47,382 nt of DNA from Mangrovactinospora gilvigrisea (GCF_001879105.1 NZ_MLCF01000026.1:1-47382), one strand, 5' to 3'. Positions 16,462-24,914 are shown, counted from the stretch's first letter. Program-made: numbers and translations. Notes: generated by a model from the letters alone, not told the origin.

Positions 16462-17628
16462 ATGCGTGAGTACCTTGTCCTGCTGCTGGTGTCCGCAGCG
16501 GTGACGTATCTGCTGACCGGGCCGCTGCGGGCGTGGCTGTTCGCCCAGGGGATCGTGCCGGCGATCCGGGCGCGGGACGTGCACTCCGTGCCGACGCCCA
16601 AGCTCGGGGGCGTCGCCATGTTCGCCGGGTTGTGCGCGGGGCTGCTGACGGCGACGCACTTCACGCGGGTGGGGCGGGTGTTCGCGGACACCAGCGATGT
16701 GAAGGCGCTGCTCTCCGGCGCGGCGCTGATCTGGGTGCTGGGCGTCGTCGACGACCGGTGGGAGCTGGACTCGCTGCTGAAGCTGGGCGGGCAGGTCCTG
16801 GCGGCGGCGGTGATGGTCTTCCAGGGGCTGAAGATCCTGTGGGTGCCGATCCCCGGTGTCGGGGTGGTGGCGCTGGGGCCGCTGGAGTCGACGCTGCTGA
16901 CGGTCTTCGTCATCGTCATGACGATCAACGCCGTCAACACCATCGACGGCGTGGACGGGTTGGCCAACGGGGTCGTACTGATCGCCTCGCTGGCGTTCTT
17001 CCTCTACGCGTACCGGCTGTGGTTCGGCTACGGCATCCAGGGCGCCGCCCCCGCGGCGCTGATCGCGGCGGTGCTGACGGGGGTGTGCGCGGGGTTCCTG
17101 CCGCACAATCTGCCGCCCGCTCGGATCTTCATGGGCGACTCGGGCGCGCTGCTGATCGGGCTGGTGCTGTCGGTGCCGTCGATCTCGCTGGCCGGCCAGG
17201 TGGACCCGGAGTTCATCGCCGCGCAGGTCAGCTCGCACGCCGCGGCAGGTTACAAGCTGGCGCCGTTCTATCTGCCGCTGCTGCTGCCGGTGGTGATGAT
17301 CGGGGTGCCGGTCTTCGACATGGGCTTCGCGATCGTCCGCCGGGCGGCGACGGGCAAGCACCCCTTCCGCGCCGACCGGGGCCATCTGCACCACCGGCTC
17401 CGCGACCGCGGCCACGGCGATGTCTGGACGGTGGCGGTGGTCTACCTGCTCTCCGCGGCGCTCTGCTGCGGTGTGGTGGCCCTGTCGGTCCAATCCGCGC
17501 GCCATTCGTGGCTGCTGATCGCGATGGGTGTCCTGCTGGCGGCCGCCGGGCTGGTCCTGGCGGCTCCGCGCATGATCGCCTTCGTCCGGCGGACGCCCCG
17601 CACGGCGGAGACCGAGGGCGCGGCATGA
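16462..17628 (+). CDS. WecA/MraY-like undecaprenyl-phosphate sugar-1-phosphate transferase
   Basis: Polytopic membrane enzyme (388 residues, about 10-11 hydrophobic segments) that transfers a UDP-linked sugar phosphate, probably GlcNAc-1-P, to undecaprenyl phosphate and so starts synthesis of wall glycopolymers. Diagnostic motifs are VHSVPTPKLGGVAMF (about 35-49), GVVDDRWELDSLLKL, NTIDGVDGLANG, FMGDSGALLIG and HLHHRLRDRGH, which carry the Mg-binding aspartates and the HHxxxxRG-like loop. I start it at ATG 16462, which begins with a membrane helix; the frame stays open to 16432. It overlaps the HAD gene by 4 bp (ATGA). Confidence 0.9.
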   Translation: MREYLVLLLVSAAVTYLLTGPLRAWLFAQGIVPAIRARDVHSVPTPKLGGVAMFAGLCAGLLTATHFTRVGRVFADTSDVKALLSGAALIWVLGVVDDRWELDSLLKLGGQVLAAAVMVFQGLKILWVPIPGVGVVALGPLESTLLTVFVIVMTINAVNTIDGVDGLANGVVLIASLAFFLYAYRLWFGYGIQGAAPAALIAAVLTGVCAGFLPHNLPPARIFMGDSGALLIGLVLSVPSISLAGQVDPEFIAAQVSSHAAAGYKLAPFYLPLLLPVVMIGVPVFDMGFAIVRRAATGKHPFRADRGHLHHRLRDRGHGDVWTVAVVYLLSAALCCGVVALSVQSARHSWLLIAMGVLLAAAGLVLAAPRMIAFVRRTPRTAETEGAA

Positions 17629-18293
17629 CCTTCGACGGTGGGGGCTTCGACGCAGTGGGCTTCGACGCGATGCGCTTCGATGCGGTGCTCTTCGACGTGG
17701 ACGGCGTGCTGCTCGACTCGGCGGCGGCGCACCGGCGGATCTGGGACGCCTGGGCGCGGCTGCGCGGCCTTGACGCCGAGGACGTCTGGCGGAGAACCTT
17801 CGGCCGGCGGCCCGAGGACACGGTGCGGGAGGTGGCGCCCGGGCTGGATCCGGCCGCGGAGCGGCGGGTGCTCGACGGGCTGATGGAGCGGGAGGGGGAC
17901 GCGTTCCCGCCGATGGACGGCGCGGCCGCGCTCCTCGGCGCGCTTCCGGCGGACGGCTGGGCGCTGGTGACCTCGGGCAGCCGCGGCCCGGTCCGCGAGC
18001 GCTTCCGCCGCGGCGGGCTGCCGCTGCCCGCGGTGCAGGTCTACGGCGAGGACGTGCGCAACGCCAAGCCGCACCCGGACGCCTACCTGCTGGCCGCGGC
18101 CCGGCTGGGGGCGGCGCCCGAGCGCTGCGCGGTCGTCGAGGACGCCCCCGCGGGAGTCGCGGCGGGGCGCGCGGCCGGCTGCACGGTGATCGCGGTGACC
18201 TCCACCCACACCCGGGACCAGCTCGCCGGGGCCGACGCCTGGGTGGCGTCCCTTCCCGAACTCGGCGAGCTGCTGGGGGACATGGCGCGGTGA
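17625..18293 (+). CDS. HAD-superfamily phosphatase with repeat-expanded N-terminus
   Basis: HAD subfamily IA hydrolase of 222 residues. Motif I is FDVDGVLLDS (D23 and D25 as nucleophile and acid), motif II is VTSGS, the lysine is in NAKPHPDAY and motif IV is VVEDAPAG. The substrate is probably a sugar phosphate, as in the beta-phosphoglucomutase/sugar phosphatase branch. The first 20 residues consist of four FD-containing pentads coded by 15-bp tandem repeats, so the gene start may have expanded by slippage; the ATG before RFDAVLFDVDG would give a normal family N-terminus. It overlaps both neighbours by 4 bp. Confidence 0.85.
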   Translation: MTFDGGGFDAVGFDAMRFDAVLFDVDGVLLDSAAAHRRIWDAWARLRGLDAEDVWRRTFGRRPEDTVREVAPGLDPAAERRVLDGLMEREGDAFPPMDGAAALLGALPADGWALVTSGSRGPVRERFRRGGLPLPAVQVYGEDVRNAKPHPDAYLLAAARLGAAPERCAVVEDAPAGVAAGRAAGCTVIAVTSTHTRDQLAGADAWVASLPELGELLGDMAR

Positions 18294-18592
18294 CCGGGAT
18301 GCGTGCCCGGGTGCGGGCGGCGTGGTGCGCGGGGCTGGTCGGTGCCGGGGCGGCGTCCGGGGCGGGGCTGCGGGCGGTGACGGTGGCCGAGTTCGCGGCC
18401 GAGTGCGGGTGCCGGCCCGGGCTGCTCGACGCGGGGCTCCAGGTCGGCACCACGGTGGGGCCGGCCGCCGTGGTGGTCGGGGTCGTGGGCGTGCTGTGGC
18501 GGGGGCGGGCCGGGTGGGCGCTCGGGGCGCTGGCGGTGCTGGCGCTGATCTGGCTGGGGGAGGGCGCGGCGCTGGCGGTCGGCGGACGGTGA
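18290..18592 (+). CDS. Small membrane protein, unknown function
   Basis: A 100-residue protein with three probable membrane segments (about 9-28, 56-71 and 76-96) and three cysteines, two in ECGCRPG at about residues 38-44. The GTG start overlaps the HAD stop (GTGA), so it is the last gene of the WecA-like/HAD/membrane protein operon. I do not recognise the family. Confidence 0.7.
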   Translation: MTGMRARVRAAWCAGLVGAGAASGAGLRAVTVAEFAAECGCRPGLLDAGLQVGTTVGPAAVVVGVVGVLWRGRAGWALGALAVLALIWLGEGAALAVGGR

Positions 18593-18599
18593 CGGAGCC

Positions 18600-19559
18600 T
18601 CAGAAGGCGGGCTGGTCGCCCGGGGCGGCGAGGTGCTCGAAGACCGGCTGGCGGAGGCGGCCCGCGGTGGTGCGCTCCAGGTAGGCGACGGCGACGGCGA
18701 GTTGGGGGCGGACCCATTGGCCGGTCTCGCCGGCCGGGACGGGGACCGCCGAGCGGTCCGCCGCGAGCGGGGCGAGGCGGGCCGCGAGGTCGCGGGCGGT
18801 GCGGTCGGTGATGCCGGAGCCGACCCGTCCCGCGTAGGCCAGGCCGCCGCTGCCGTCCGCCGCCGGGAGCGCCAGGTGCAGGCTGCGGGCGTCGCCGCGC
18901 TCGTCGGGCGTCCAGCCGATGACGAGGGCGACGGCCGTGCGGTGCCCCCGCCGCTGCTTGATCCAGTCGGGCGAGCGGACGCCCGGCCGGTAGGGCGAGT
19001 CGAGGCGCTTGGCGACGACGCCCTCGAGTTCGTGGTCCGCGACGAAGGCGAGCGCCGGCGCGAGCGACGGCCACACCGGCGGGACGGTGAGGTGCGGGCC
19101 CGCCGCCCCCAGCCCCTCCAGCAGCCGGCGGCGCTCGGCGAGCGGGCGGTCCAGCAGCGACTCGCCGTCCAGCCGCAGCAGGTCGAACGCCATCAGCACG
19201 ACCGGCGCCGCCCCCGGACGGGCCCGCGCGGCCTGCAGCCGCGGCTGGAGGAGGGCGAAGGAGGGCCGCCCGGTCGCCGCGTCGAGGGCGACCAGCTCCC
19301 CGTCCAGGACCACGGACCGCCCGAGCCCCGTCACCTCGGCGAGCTCGGGGAAGCGGGGCCCGAAGTCGTTACCGGCCCGGGAGCGCGCTTCCCAGGAGCC
19401 GCCCGCGCCGCGTGCACCGCGTGCACTTCCCGCGCCGCCCGCGTCCGCGGCGAGGAGGCAGCGGGCGCCGTCCCACTTCACCTCGTAGCACCAATCGGGG
19501 GCGTCCGGGGGCGCGCCGGCGGTGGCCAGCATGGGGGACAGGCGCGGCAGGGGAGTCAC
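18600..19559 (-). CDS. ATP-dependent DNA ligase (LigD ligase-domain type)
   Basis: Stand-alone ATP-dependent ligase of 319 residues, probably sealing ends in NHEJ. The adenylation motif is YEVKWDGAR with nucleophile K28. Other motifs are RSRAGNDF, VVLDGELVAL, LMAFDLL, LEGVVAKRLDSPY and SPDWIKQRR. A C-terminal OB-fold segment begins near TAVALVIGW. A Gly/Ala/Arg-rich insertion of about 15 residues lies between motif I and RSRAGND. It starts with GTG and is divergent from ku with 80 bp between starts, suggesting a shared promoter region. Polymerase and ligase are separate genes here, unlike the fused LigD of mycobacteria. Confidence 0.9.
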   Translation of the reverse strand: MTPLPRLSPMLATAGAPPDAPDWCYEVKWDGARCLLAADAGGAGSARGARGAGGSWEARSRAGNDFGPRFPELAEVTGLGRSVVLDGELVALDAATGRPSFALLQPRLQAARARPGAAPVVLMAFDLLRLDGESLLDRPLAERRRLLEGLGAAGPHLTVPPVWPSLAPALAFVADHELEGVVAKRLDSPYRPGVRSPDWIKQRRGHRTAVALVIGWTPDERGDARSLHLALPAADGSGGLAYAGRVGSGITDRTARDLAARLAPLAADRSAVPVPAGETGQWVRPQLAVAVAYLERTTAGRLRQPVFEHLAAPGDQPAF

Positions 19560-19639
19560 GAGCCCGGTCTAAGCGGACGGGGCGCACCCCGCAAGCGGGC
19601 CCGGATGCGCGGGTCGGCCGCCCGCGTGAGCATGGAGCC

Positions 19640-20653
19640 ATGCCCGCAACGATCTTCAAAGGCAGCATAGCGTTCGGCCTGGTCAGCGTGCCGATCCGGT
19701 TGATCGCGGCCACCGAGGAGAAGTCGGTGACCCTGCACCAGGTGCACAAGACGGACGGCGGCCGGGTCCGCTACCGCAAGGTGTGCGAGCGGGACGGCCA
19801 GGAGCTGCAGGCCGCCGACATCGAACGCGCCTACGAGGCCTCGGACGGCCGCGTCGCGTTCCTGTCCGCCGAGGACATGCAGCACCTGCCGCTGCCCACC
19901 CGCTCCACCATCGAGGTCACCTCCTTCACCGACGCCGACCAGATCGACCCGACCCTGCTCGGCCGCTCCTACCTCGTCGAGGCCGACCCCAAGTCGCCCG
20001 GCAAGCCGTATGTGCTGCTGCGCGACGCCCTCGCCGAGTCTGGCCGGGTGGGCGTGGTGCGGGTGGCGCTGCGCGGACGGGAGCACCTGGGCATGCTGCG
20101 CGCCGCGGGCGAGGTGCTGATGCTCCAGCTGCTGATGTGGCCGGACGAGGTCCGCGACGCCTCGGCGGTGAACATCCCGGAGGACACCGTGCGGGCGCAG
20201 GAGAAGCAGATGGCGGGCAGCCTGATCTCCGAGATGACCGCGGACTTCGAACCCGACCAGTACGAGGACCACTATCGCGAGGCGCTGCTCCAGCTGGTGG
20301 AGGCGAAGCTGGAGGGTGCGCCGCTGCCCGAGGCGTCGGAGGTGGGGGAGGGGGCGCAGGTGCTGGACCTGATGGCGGCGCTGAAGGCGAGCGTCAAGGA
20401 CGCGGCGGGCGGCGGAAGGAAGGCGCCGGCACGGAAGGCCGCCCCGGCGGGGAAGAAGGCCGCGGCGGGGAAGAAGGCGACGGCTGCGAAGACGTCCGCG
20501 GCCAAGTCCGCCGACAAGCCCGCGAAGAAGGCGTCGGCCGCGAAGGAGACGTCCGCGAAGGCCGAGCCGAAGAGCGCGAAGAGCGCCAAGAGCGCGAAGA
20601 AGACGGCGGCCAAGAAGAAGACCGCGCCGAGCCGGCCGCGGCGCGCGGGCTGA
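19640..20653 (+). CDS. ku: Ku homologue, non-homologous end-joining
   Basis: DNA-end-binding homodimer that recruits the ligase and polymerase in bacterial NHEJ. The 337 residues begin with ATIFKGSIAFGLVSVPIRL, the Ku-core signature, followed by RVRYRKVCERDGQEL and PEDTVRAQEKQMAGSLI. From about residue 253 the protein becomes a long Lys/Ala-rich tail, which in other Ku proteins binds DNA and is typical of Streptomyces Ku. The ATG at 19640 gives the standard N-terminus. It is followed 7 bp later by the polymerase gene. Confidence 0.95.
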   Translation: MPATIFKGSIAFGLVSVPIRLIAATEEKSVTLHQVHKTDGGRVRYRKVCERDGQELQAADIERAYEASDGRVAFLSAEDMQHLPLPTRSTIEVTSFTDADQIDPTLLGRSYLVEADPKSPGKPYVLLRDALAESGRVGVVRVALRGREHLGMLRAAGEVLMLQLLMWPDEVRDASAVNIPEDTVRAQEKQMAGSLISEMTADFEPDQYEDHYREALLQLVEAKLEGAPLPEASEVGEGAQVLDLMAALKASVKDAAGGGRKAPARKAAPAGKKAAAGKKATAAKTSAAKSADKPAKKASAAKETSAKAEPKSAKSAKSAKKTAAKKKTAPSRPRRAG

Positions 20654-20660
20654 CGCGGCG

Positions 20661-21509
20661 ATGGCCGAGGAACGCGTGCCGGTCCGCGTCGGCGACCGGG
20701 TGCTGGCCCTCACCCACCTCGACAAGCCGTGGTGGCCGGGCTTCAGCAAGCGGGACGCGCTGCGCTACTACACCGCCGTCACGCCGGTGCTGGTGCCGCT
20801 GCTCGCCGACCGCCCCGCGTCGTTCGTCCGGGCGCCGGACGGGGTCGCGGGGGACCGGTTCGTCGCCAAGCACGTCCCGCCCGGCGCGCCGGAGTGGGTG
20901 CCGCGGATGACGCTGGAGGGCAAGGAGGGCGAGCGGCAGCAGGTGGTGGTCGACGACCCGGCGACGCTGATGTGGGCGGTGAACCTGGGGTGCGTGGAGT
21001 TCCATGTGCCGCAGTGGCGCGGCGATCCGGACCGCCACGACCGGCTGGTGCTGGACCTCGACCCCGGACCGGGCGTCGACGTCATCGGCTGCTGCGCGGT
21101 GGCGCTGCGGCTGCGCGAGATCGTCGCGGCGGAGGACGGCTTCGGGGAGCTGCGCGCGGTGGTCTCCGGCTCCAAGGGCCTCCATCTGTACGCGGATTGC
21201 GACGCGCTCGCCGAGGAGCCGGCGGTGGCCGCGGCGCGCCGGATCGCGGAGCGGCTCGCCGAGGAGCGGCCGGAGACGGTGACGGCGGTGATGGCGAAGG
21301 ACCGGCGGGCCGGGCGGGTGTTCATCGACTGGTCGCAGAACCGCTCGGCGAAGACGACGTGTTCGCCGTACTCGCTGCGGCTGGCGCATCCCGACGCACC
21401 GTCTGTGGCCTGCCCGATCTCCTGGGACGAGGCCGAGGCGGCGCACGAGCCCGAGGAGTTGCGCTTCACCCCGGACCAGGCGCTGGAGCGCTTGGACGCG
21501 GGCGCGTGA
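20661..21509 (+). CDS. LigD-type primase/polymerase, NHEJ
   Basis: Archaeo-eukaryotic primase-fold polymerase of 282 residues that fills or extends ends during NHEJ. Motifs include LTHLDKPWWPGFSKRDALRYY, the metal-binding DRLVLDLDPGPG (about 126-137), SGSKGLHLY (about 170-178) and the third acidic motif in VFIDWSQNRSAKTT. There is no attached ligase or phosphoesterase domain, so it is a single-domain polymerase. It lies 7 bp after ku, in the same transcript. Confidence 0.92.
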   Translation: MAEERVPVRVGDRVLALTHLDKPWWPGFSKRDALRYYTAVTPVLVPLLADRPASFVRAPDGVAGDRFVAKHVPPGAPEWVPRMTLEGKEGERQQVVVDDPATLMWAVNLGCVEFHVPQWRGDPDRHDRLVLDLDPGPGVDVIGCCAVALRLREIVAAEDGFGELRAVVSGSKGLHLYADCDALAEEPAVAAARRIAERLAEERPETVTAVMAKDRRAGRVFIDWSQNRSAKTTCSPYSLRLAHPDAPSVACPISWDEAEAAHEPEELRFTPDQALERLDAGA

Positions 21510-21513
21510 ACGC

Positions 21514-21552
21514 GCGCCCCTGACAGGGCCGGACGCGCCCCGTCAGGGGCGC
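21514..21552 (+). terminator. Stem-loop terminator after the NHEJ genes
   Basis: GCGCCCCTGAC (21514-21524) pairs perfectly with GTCAGGGGCGC (21542-21552) around a 17-nt loop, directly after the polymerase stop. There is no T-run, as usual in high-GC actinomycetes. The right arm merges into a common intergenic element (21546-21565). It separates convergent genes and could act in both directions. Confidence 0.7.
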
Positions 21553-21565
21553 GGGGAACTGCGCG
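21546..21565 (+). repeat. Dispersed intergenic element, copy 1
   Basis: GGGGCGCGGGGAACTGCGCG recurs in inverted orientation, with one difference, at 26514-26533 and 32640-32659. All three copies are intergenic. Such short G/C-rich elements are frequent between Streptomyces genes. Confidence 0.65.
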
Positions 21566-21656
21566 AGGAAGAACCGCGGACCGGAACCCGGCTCACGACG
21601 AGGCGGGAGCGGGAACGGACCGACCCGCTCAGGCGGACCCGTTCACGCGAACCCGT

Positions 21657-22616
21657 TCATGCACCCCCGCCCAGCGCCGCCGCGCCGATGACGGAGGCGT
21701 CCGCGCCGAGGGCCGCCGGGCGGACCGTCAGGCCGCGCAGCGGCGGCAGCAGCTCCGGCGTGAACGCCGCGCGCAGCGGCTCCCAGAAGAGGTCGCCGAT
21801 CGCGGCGACGCCGCCGCCGACCACCACGGTGTCCGGGTCGAGGAGGTTGGCCGCGCCGCCCAGCGCCCGGCCCAGCGCGGCCGCCGCCCGGGTGATGACG
21901 CGGTGCGCCACCGCGTCCCCCGCCGCCGCCCGCCGGGCGACCTCGCGCAGATCCGGGTGGGCGGTGTCGCCCGCCTCGTGCGCATAGGCGGCGGCGATGG
22001 ACGGGCCCGCGGCGACGGACTCCAGATGGCCGGGCCGTCCGCAGGAGCAGATCCGCTCGCCGCCGGCCGGGACGTGCCCGATGCTGCCGGCGACGCGGTG
22101 GTTGCCGTGCCGCAGTGCGCCGTCCACCACCAGGGCGCCGCCGATGCCGGTGCCGATGGCCGCGAACAGCGCGCTGCCGGAACCGGCGGAAGCAAAGGAA
22201 CCGGCGGAACCGCCGGAGCCAGAGCCGGGCCCGCGGCCCGCGGCCAGCGCGCCCCAGCGCAGCTCGCCCGCGGCCAGCGCGATGGCGTCGTTGTCGGCGG
22301 CCACCGGCACCCCGAGCAGCGCGCCCAGCCGCGGCGCGATCTCGGTGCCCTGCCACTCCGGGAGCAGATCGGTCGCGGAGAGCACGGTGCCGGTGTCCGG
22401 GTCGACGACGCCGCCGGTGCCGACGCCCGCGGCGGCCGCCGTCCGGTCCGGGTCGACGGCGCGGGCCGCGTCGGCCATCGCGGCCAGCACCCCGTCGCTG
22501 CCGCGGTCCAGCGGGGTGGGCACGGCCGTCTTGGCGAGCACCCGCCCCTCGGCGTCGACGAGGGCGGCCGCGATCTTGGTGCCGCCGACGTCGACGCCGA
22601 TGGTGCGCTCGTTCAT
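21657..22616 (-). CDS. ROK family sugar kinase
   Basis: Cytoplasmic kinase of 319 residues, for glucose or an amino sugar. The phosphate loop is GVDVGGTKIAAALV (about 7-20), the catalytic Asp is in DNDAIAL (about 108-114), and GTGIGGALV and the zinc site follow. The zinc site reads H181, then CSCGRPGHLE (about 190-199), with His where the usual CxCGxxGCxE motif has its third Cys. A Gly/Ser-rich insertion lies at about 128-148. The neighbouring secreted sialidase-like gene, 58 bp upstream on the same strand, hints at an amino-sugar substrate, but glucokinase is equally possible. Confidence 0.85.
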   Translation of the reverse strand: MNERTIGVDVGGTKIAAALVDAEGRVLAKTAVPTPLDRGSDGVLAAMADAARAVDPDRTAAAAGVGTGGVVDPDTGTVLSATDLLPEWQGTEIAPRLGALLGVPVAADNDAIALAAGELRWGALAAGRGPGSGSGGSAGSFASAGSGSALFAAIGTGIGGALVVDGALRHGNHRVAGSIGHVPAGGERICSCGRPGHLESVAAGPSIAAAYAHEAGDTAHPDLREVARRAAAGDAVAHRVITRAAAALGRALGGAANLLDPDTVVVGGGVAAIGDLFWEPLRAAFTPELLPPLRGLTVRPAALGADASVIGAAALGGGA

Positions 22617-22674
22617 GGGGAGTCGGCCCTTCGGGACGCGGGCGGAAGGATCTTGCCGCGACCCTAACAGGGCC

Positions 22675-23862
22675 TCAGCGGGTCGGCCCCGAGCCGTAGA
22701 AGGCGGTGCAGGTGGTGCCGACGTAGTCGGTGGCGATCTCCAGCACCGAGCGCCCGTCGGTCGAAGGGACCAGCGTGGAGCTGTAGTTGGGGCAGACGTC
22801 CAGCCGGGCGTCGGGGACGGCGACGGGCGCGGGGATCGCCGTCCAGTCGCCGCTGCCGCCGCGGTCGTTGGTGAGGACCGTCTCGCCGTTGCCGGCGGCG
22901 AGGCTGCCGTCCGGGTTGGTGACGCGCTGGCCGACCAGGAAGAGCCGGCCGTGCCACTCGGCGAGGGTGGGGGTGGCGGTGAAGCGGCGGCCGTCCGCGG
23001 TGCGCGGCACGGTGCCCAGGTCGGTGGGGTCGCCCCAGTGGTCGGCGTCCGGGGAGCGGCGCAGGTGGACGAGGCAGTCGTCGGCGCCGCCGACCCCGCA
23101 CACCTCGTAGGACATCACGTACGAGCCGTTGGGCATGCGGCGGACGTTGGGCATTCCGGGGCGGTTGCCCGCGTCCGGGCCGGTGACGATGGTGGCCGGG
23201 GCGGACCAGGTGAGGCCGTCGGAGGAGAGGGACTCGGCGAGCACCTGGCTGTGCGCGGGCTGCTGGGTCTCGTCCGACCAGAAGGCGGCGAGCCGGCCGC
23301 GGGCGTCCACGGCGAACTCCGGCTCCCACAGGCCGTGGGTGTTGGCGGCGACGTCGACGGTGGAGAGCGCGGACCAGGTGCGGCCGTGGTCGTGGCTGGC
23401 GTAGACGTCCAGCCGCATCCGGCGGTCGGCGGGGCCCTGCCCGACCGAGCCCGCCCACAGCAGGGTGCCGGGCGCCAGCGCGCCGACCCGGCTGGGCAGT
23501 TCGAACAGGGTGGTGCAGCAGAGGCCCTGGGCGGCGGCGGGGTCGTCGACGCGGCCGATCTGCTGGAAGGTGGCGCCGTCGTCGTGGGAGGCCCAGACGC
23601 TGCCGTAGGGGGAGGTGGGGGAGAACGCGGTGTCCTGGGCGACGATCGTGCCGTTGGCGGCGCCGGAGTGCTGGAGGCGCACGGCCCGCGGGTACATCCC
23701 GGTGTCGGAGGAGAGCGCGGTGCGGGTGCTTGCGGGCGCGGTGCTCGCGGGCGTGCTGCTCGCGGCCGCCGCGGTGCGCGGCGCGGCGTGGCCGGGGAGG
23801 GCGAACCCCACCAGGCACGCCAGCGCCAGCACCGCGGCGCCGATCATCCGTCGGATCGTCAC
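22675..23862 (-). CDS. Secreted sialidase-like (BNR/Asp-box) protein
   Basis: Extracellular beta-propeller of 395 residues. A signal peptide (about 1-27, MIGAAVLALACLVGFALPGHA) is followed by a Ser/Thr/Ala-rich linker. Two Asp-boxes are visible, SHDDGATF and SHDHGRTW, with weaker ones such as SSDGLTW. An arginine triad could not be assigned by eye, so sialidase activity is unproven; related propellers include exo-arabinanases. It starts with GTG. Upstream, between the SDR gene and this start, are a long hairpin and a CAACGTTG palindrome. Confidence 0.8.
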   Translation of the reverse strand: MTIRRMIGAAVLALACLVGFALPGHAAPRTAAAASSTPASTAPASTRTALSSDTGMYPRAVRLQHSGAANGTIVAQDTAFSPTSPYGSVWASHDDGATFQQIGRVDDPAAAQGLCCTTLFELPSRVGALAPGTLLWAGSVGQGPADRRMRLDVYASHDHGRTWSALSTVDVAANTHGLWEPEFAVDARGRLAAFWSDETQQPAHSQVLAESLSSDGLTWSAPATIVTGPDAGNRPGMPNVRRMPNGSYVMSYEVCGVGGADDCLVHLRRSPDADHWGDPTDLGTVPRTADGRRFTATPTLAEWHGRLFLVGQRVTNPDGSLAAGNGETVLTNDRGGSGDWTAIPAPVAVPDARLDVCPNYSSTLVPSTDGRSVLEIATDYVGTTCTAFYGSGPTR

Positions 23863-23890
23863 GTCTGTTCTCCCGTCGTCTCGTTGGACC

Positions 23891-23934
23891 CCCGTGCCCC
23901 GTGTTCAACGTTGTAGATGGAAGCGGGGCACGGG
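23891..23934 (-). promoter_or_regulatory. Hairpin with embedded CAACGTTG palindrome upstream of the sialidase-like gene
   Basis: CCCGTGCCCCG (23891-23901) and CGGGGCACGGG (23924-23934) are perfect 11-bp inverted arms with a 22-nt loop. The loop contains CAACGTTG (23906-23913), the kind of centre found in LacI-family operators. The stem could end transcription of the upstream SDR gene, while the palindrome, 44-51 bp before the sialidase-like start, could be a repressor site. Confidence 0.55.
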
Positions 23935-23960
23935 CTGCGCGTCAAGACGGCGGACGGGGC

Positions 23961-24884
23961 TCAGGTGGTGAAGTAGTGGCCCTTGTCGAGGTCCTCGATC
24001 AGGCCGGGCTGCTCGGGGCGCCAGTCCAGCAGCTCGCGGGTGAGCGTGGCGGAGGACGGCTGGTCGAGCGAGGCGATCATGCTCAGCCAGCCGAAGTGCT
24101 CGGCCGCGTCGGCCGGGTCGACGGAGGCCGTCGGCAGGTCCAGGTGACGGCCGATCACCTCGGCGATCTCGCGGAGCGGCACGCCGTCGTCGCCGATCGC
24201 GTGCAGCGGCGACCCGGCCGGCGCGTGCTCCAGCCCGAGGCGGGCCAGGCGCGCGGCGTCCAGGCGGTGGACGGCGGGCCAGCGCTGGCTGCCGTCGCCG
24301 ATGTAGCCGGAGACGCCCTTGGCGCGGGCCGTCGCGATCAGCATGGCGACGAAGCCCTGGTCGCCGTCGCCGTGCACGGTGCGGGGCAGCCGCAGCACCG
24401 AGCTGCGCACCCCCCGGTCGGCGAGGCGCAGGGTGAACTCCGCGTTGGCGCCGCGCGCCTGGGCGGGGTTGTCGGTGAGGTCGGCGTCCGGGTCGATGTC
24501 GTGTCCGTCGCGCTCGGTGGTGACTGTGCCGGGGGCGGCGGGCGTCCCGGAGGCGACCACGAGCGGGCGGTCGCTGCCGGCCAGGGCGTCGCCGAAGGCC
24601 TCGACGGCCGCCCGGTCGGACCGGGCGGCGGCGGCGAAGCCGCCGGTGAAGGCGACGTCGTGGCGGAACGCCAGGTGGATCACGCCGTCCGCCTCGGCGG
24701 CGGCGCGGCGCAGCATGTCGGTGTCGTCGAGGCTGCCGCGGACGACGTCGGCGCCCGCGGCGGTGAGCGCGGCGGCGGAGTCGTCCGAGCGGGCGAGGCC
24801 GGCGACCTGGTGGCCGGCCGCGAGCAGCTCGGGGACGACGGCGGAGCCGATCCAGCCGGACGCGCCGGTGACGAATACGCGCAT
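23961..24884 (-). CDS. NAD(P)-dependent extended SDR / epimerase-like oxidoreductase
   Basis: Soluble Rossmann-fold protein of 307 residues. The dinucleotide motif is VTGASGWIGSAVV (about 4-16), with D52-D53-like acidic residues after GADVVRG. The segment SDDSAAALTAAGAD and later residues fit atypical extended SDRs. The canonical Tyr-x-x-x-Lys pair is not visible; GANAEFTLRLADRG stands at that place, so catalysis may differ. The ATG at 24884 has GGAGG about 7 nt upstream. It is divergent from a TetR regulator with two matching operators in the shared promoter region. Confidence 0.85.
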   Translation of the reverse strand: MRVFVTGASGWIGSAVVPELLAAGHQVAGLARSDDSAAALTAAGADVVRGSLDDTDMLRRAAAEADGVIHLAFRHDVAFTGGFAAAARSDRAAVEAFGDALAGSDRPLVVASGTPAAPGTVTTERDGHDIDPDADLTDNPAQARGANAEFTLRLADRGVRSSVLRLPRTVHGDGDQGFVAMLIATARAKGVSGYIGDGSQRWPAVHRLDAARLARLGLEHAPAGSPLHAIGDDGVPLREIAEVIGRHLDLPTASVDPADAAEHFGWLSMIASLDQPSSATLTRELLDWRPEQPGLIEDLDKGHYFTT

Positions 24885-24914
24885 GAGGGTCCTCCAGAGA
24901 AGCAGGCGATCTTT

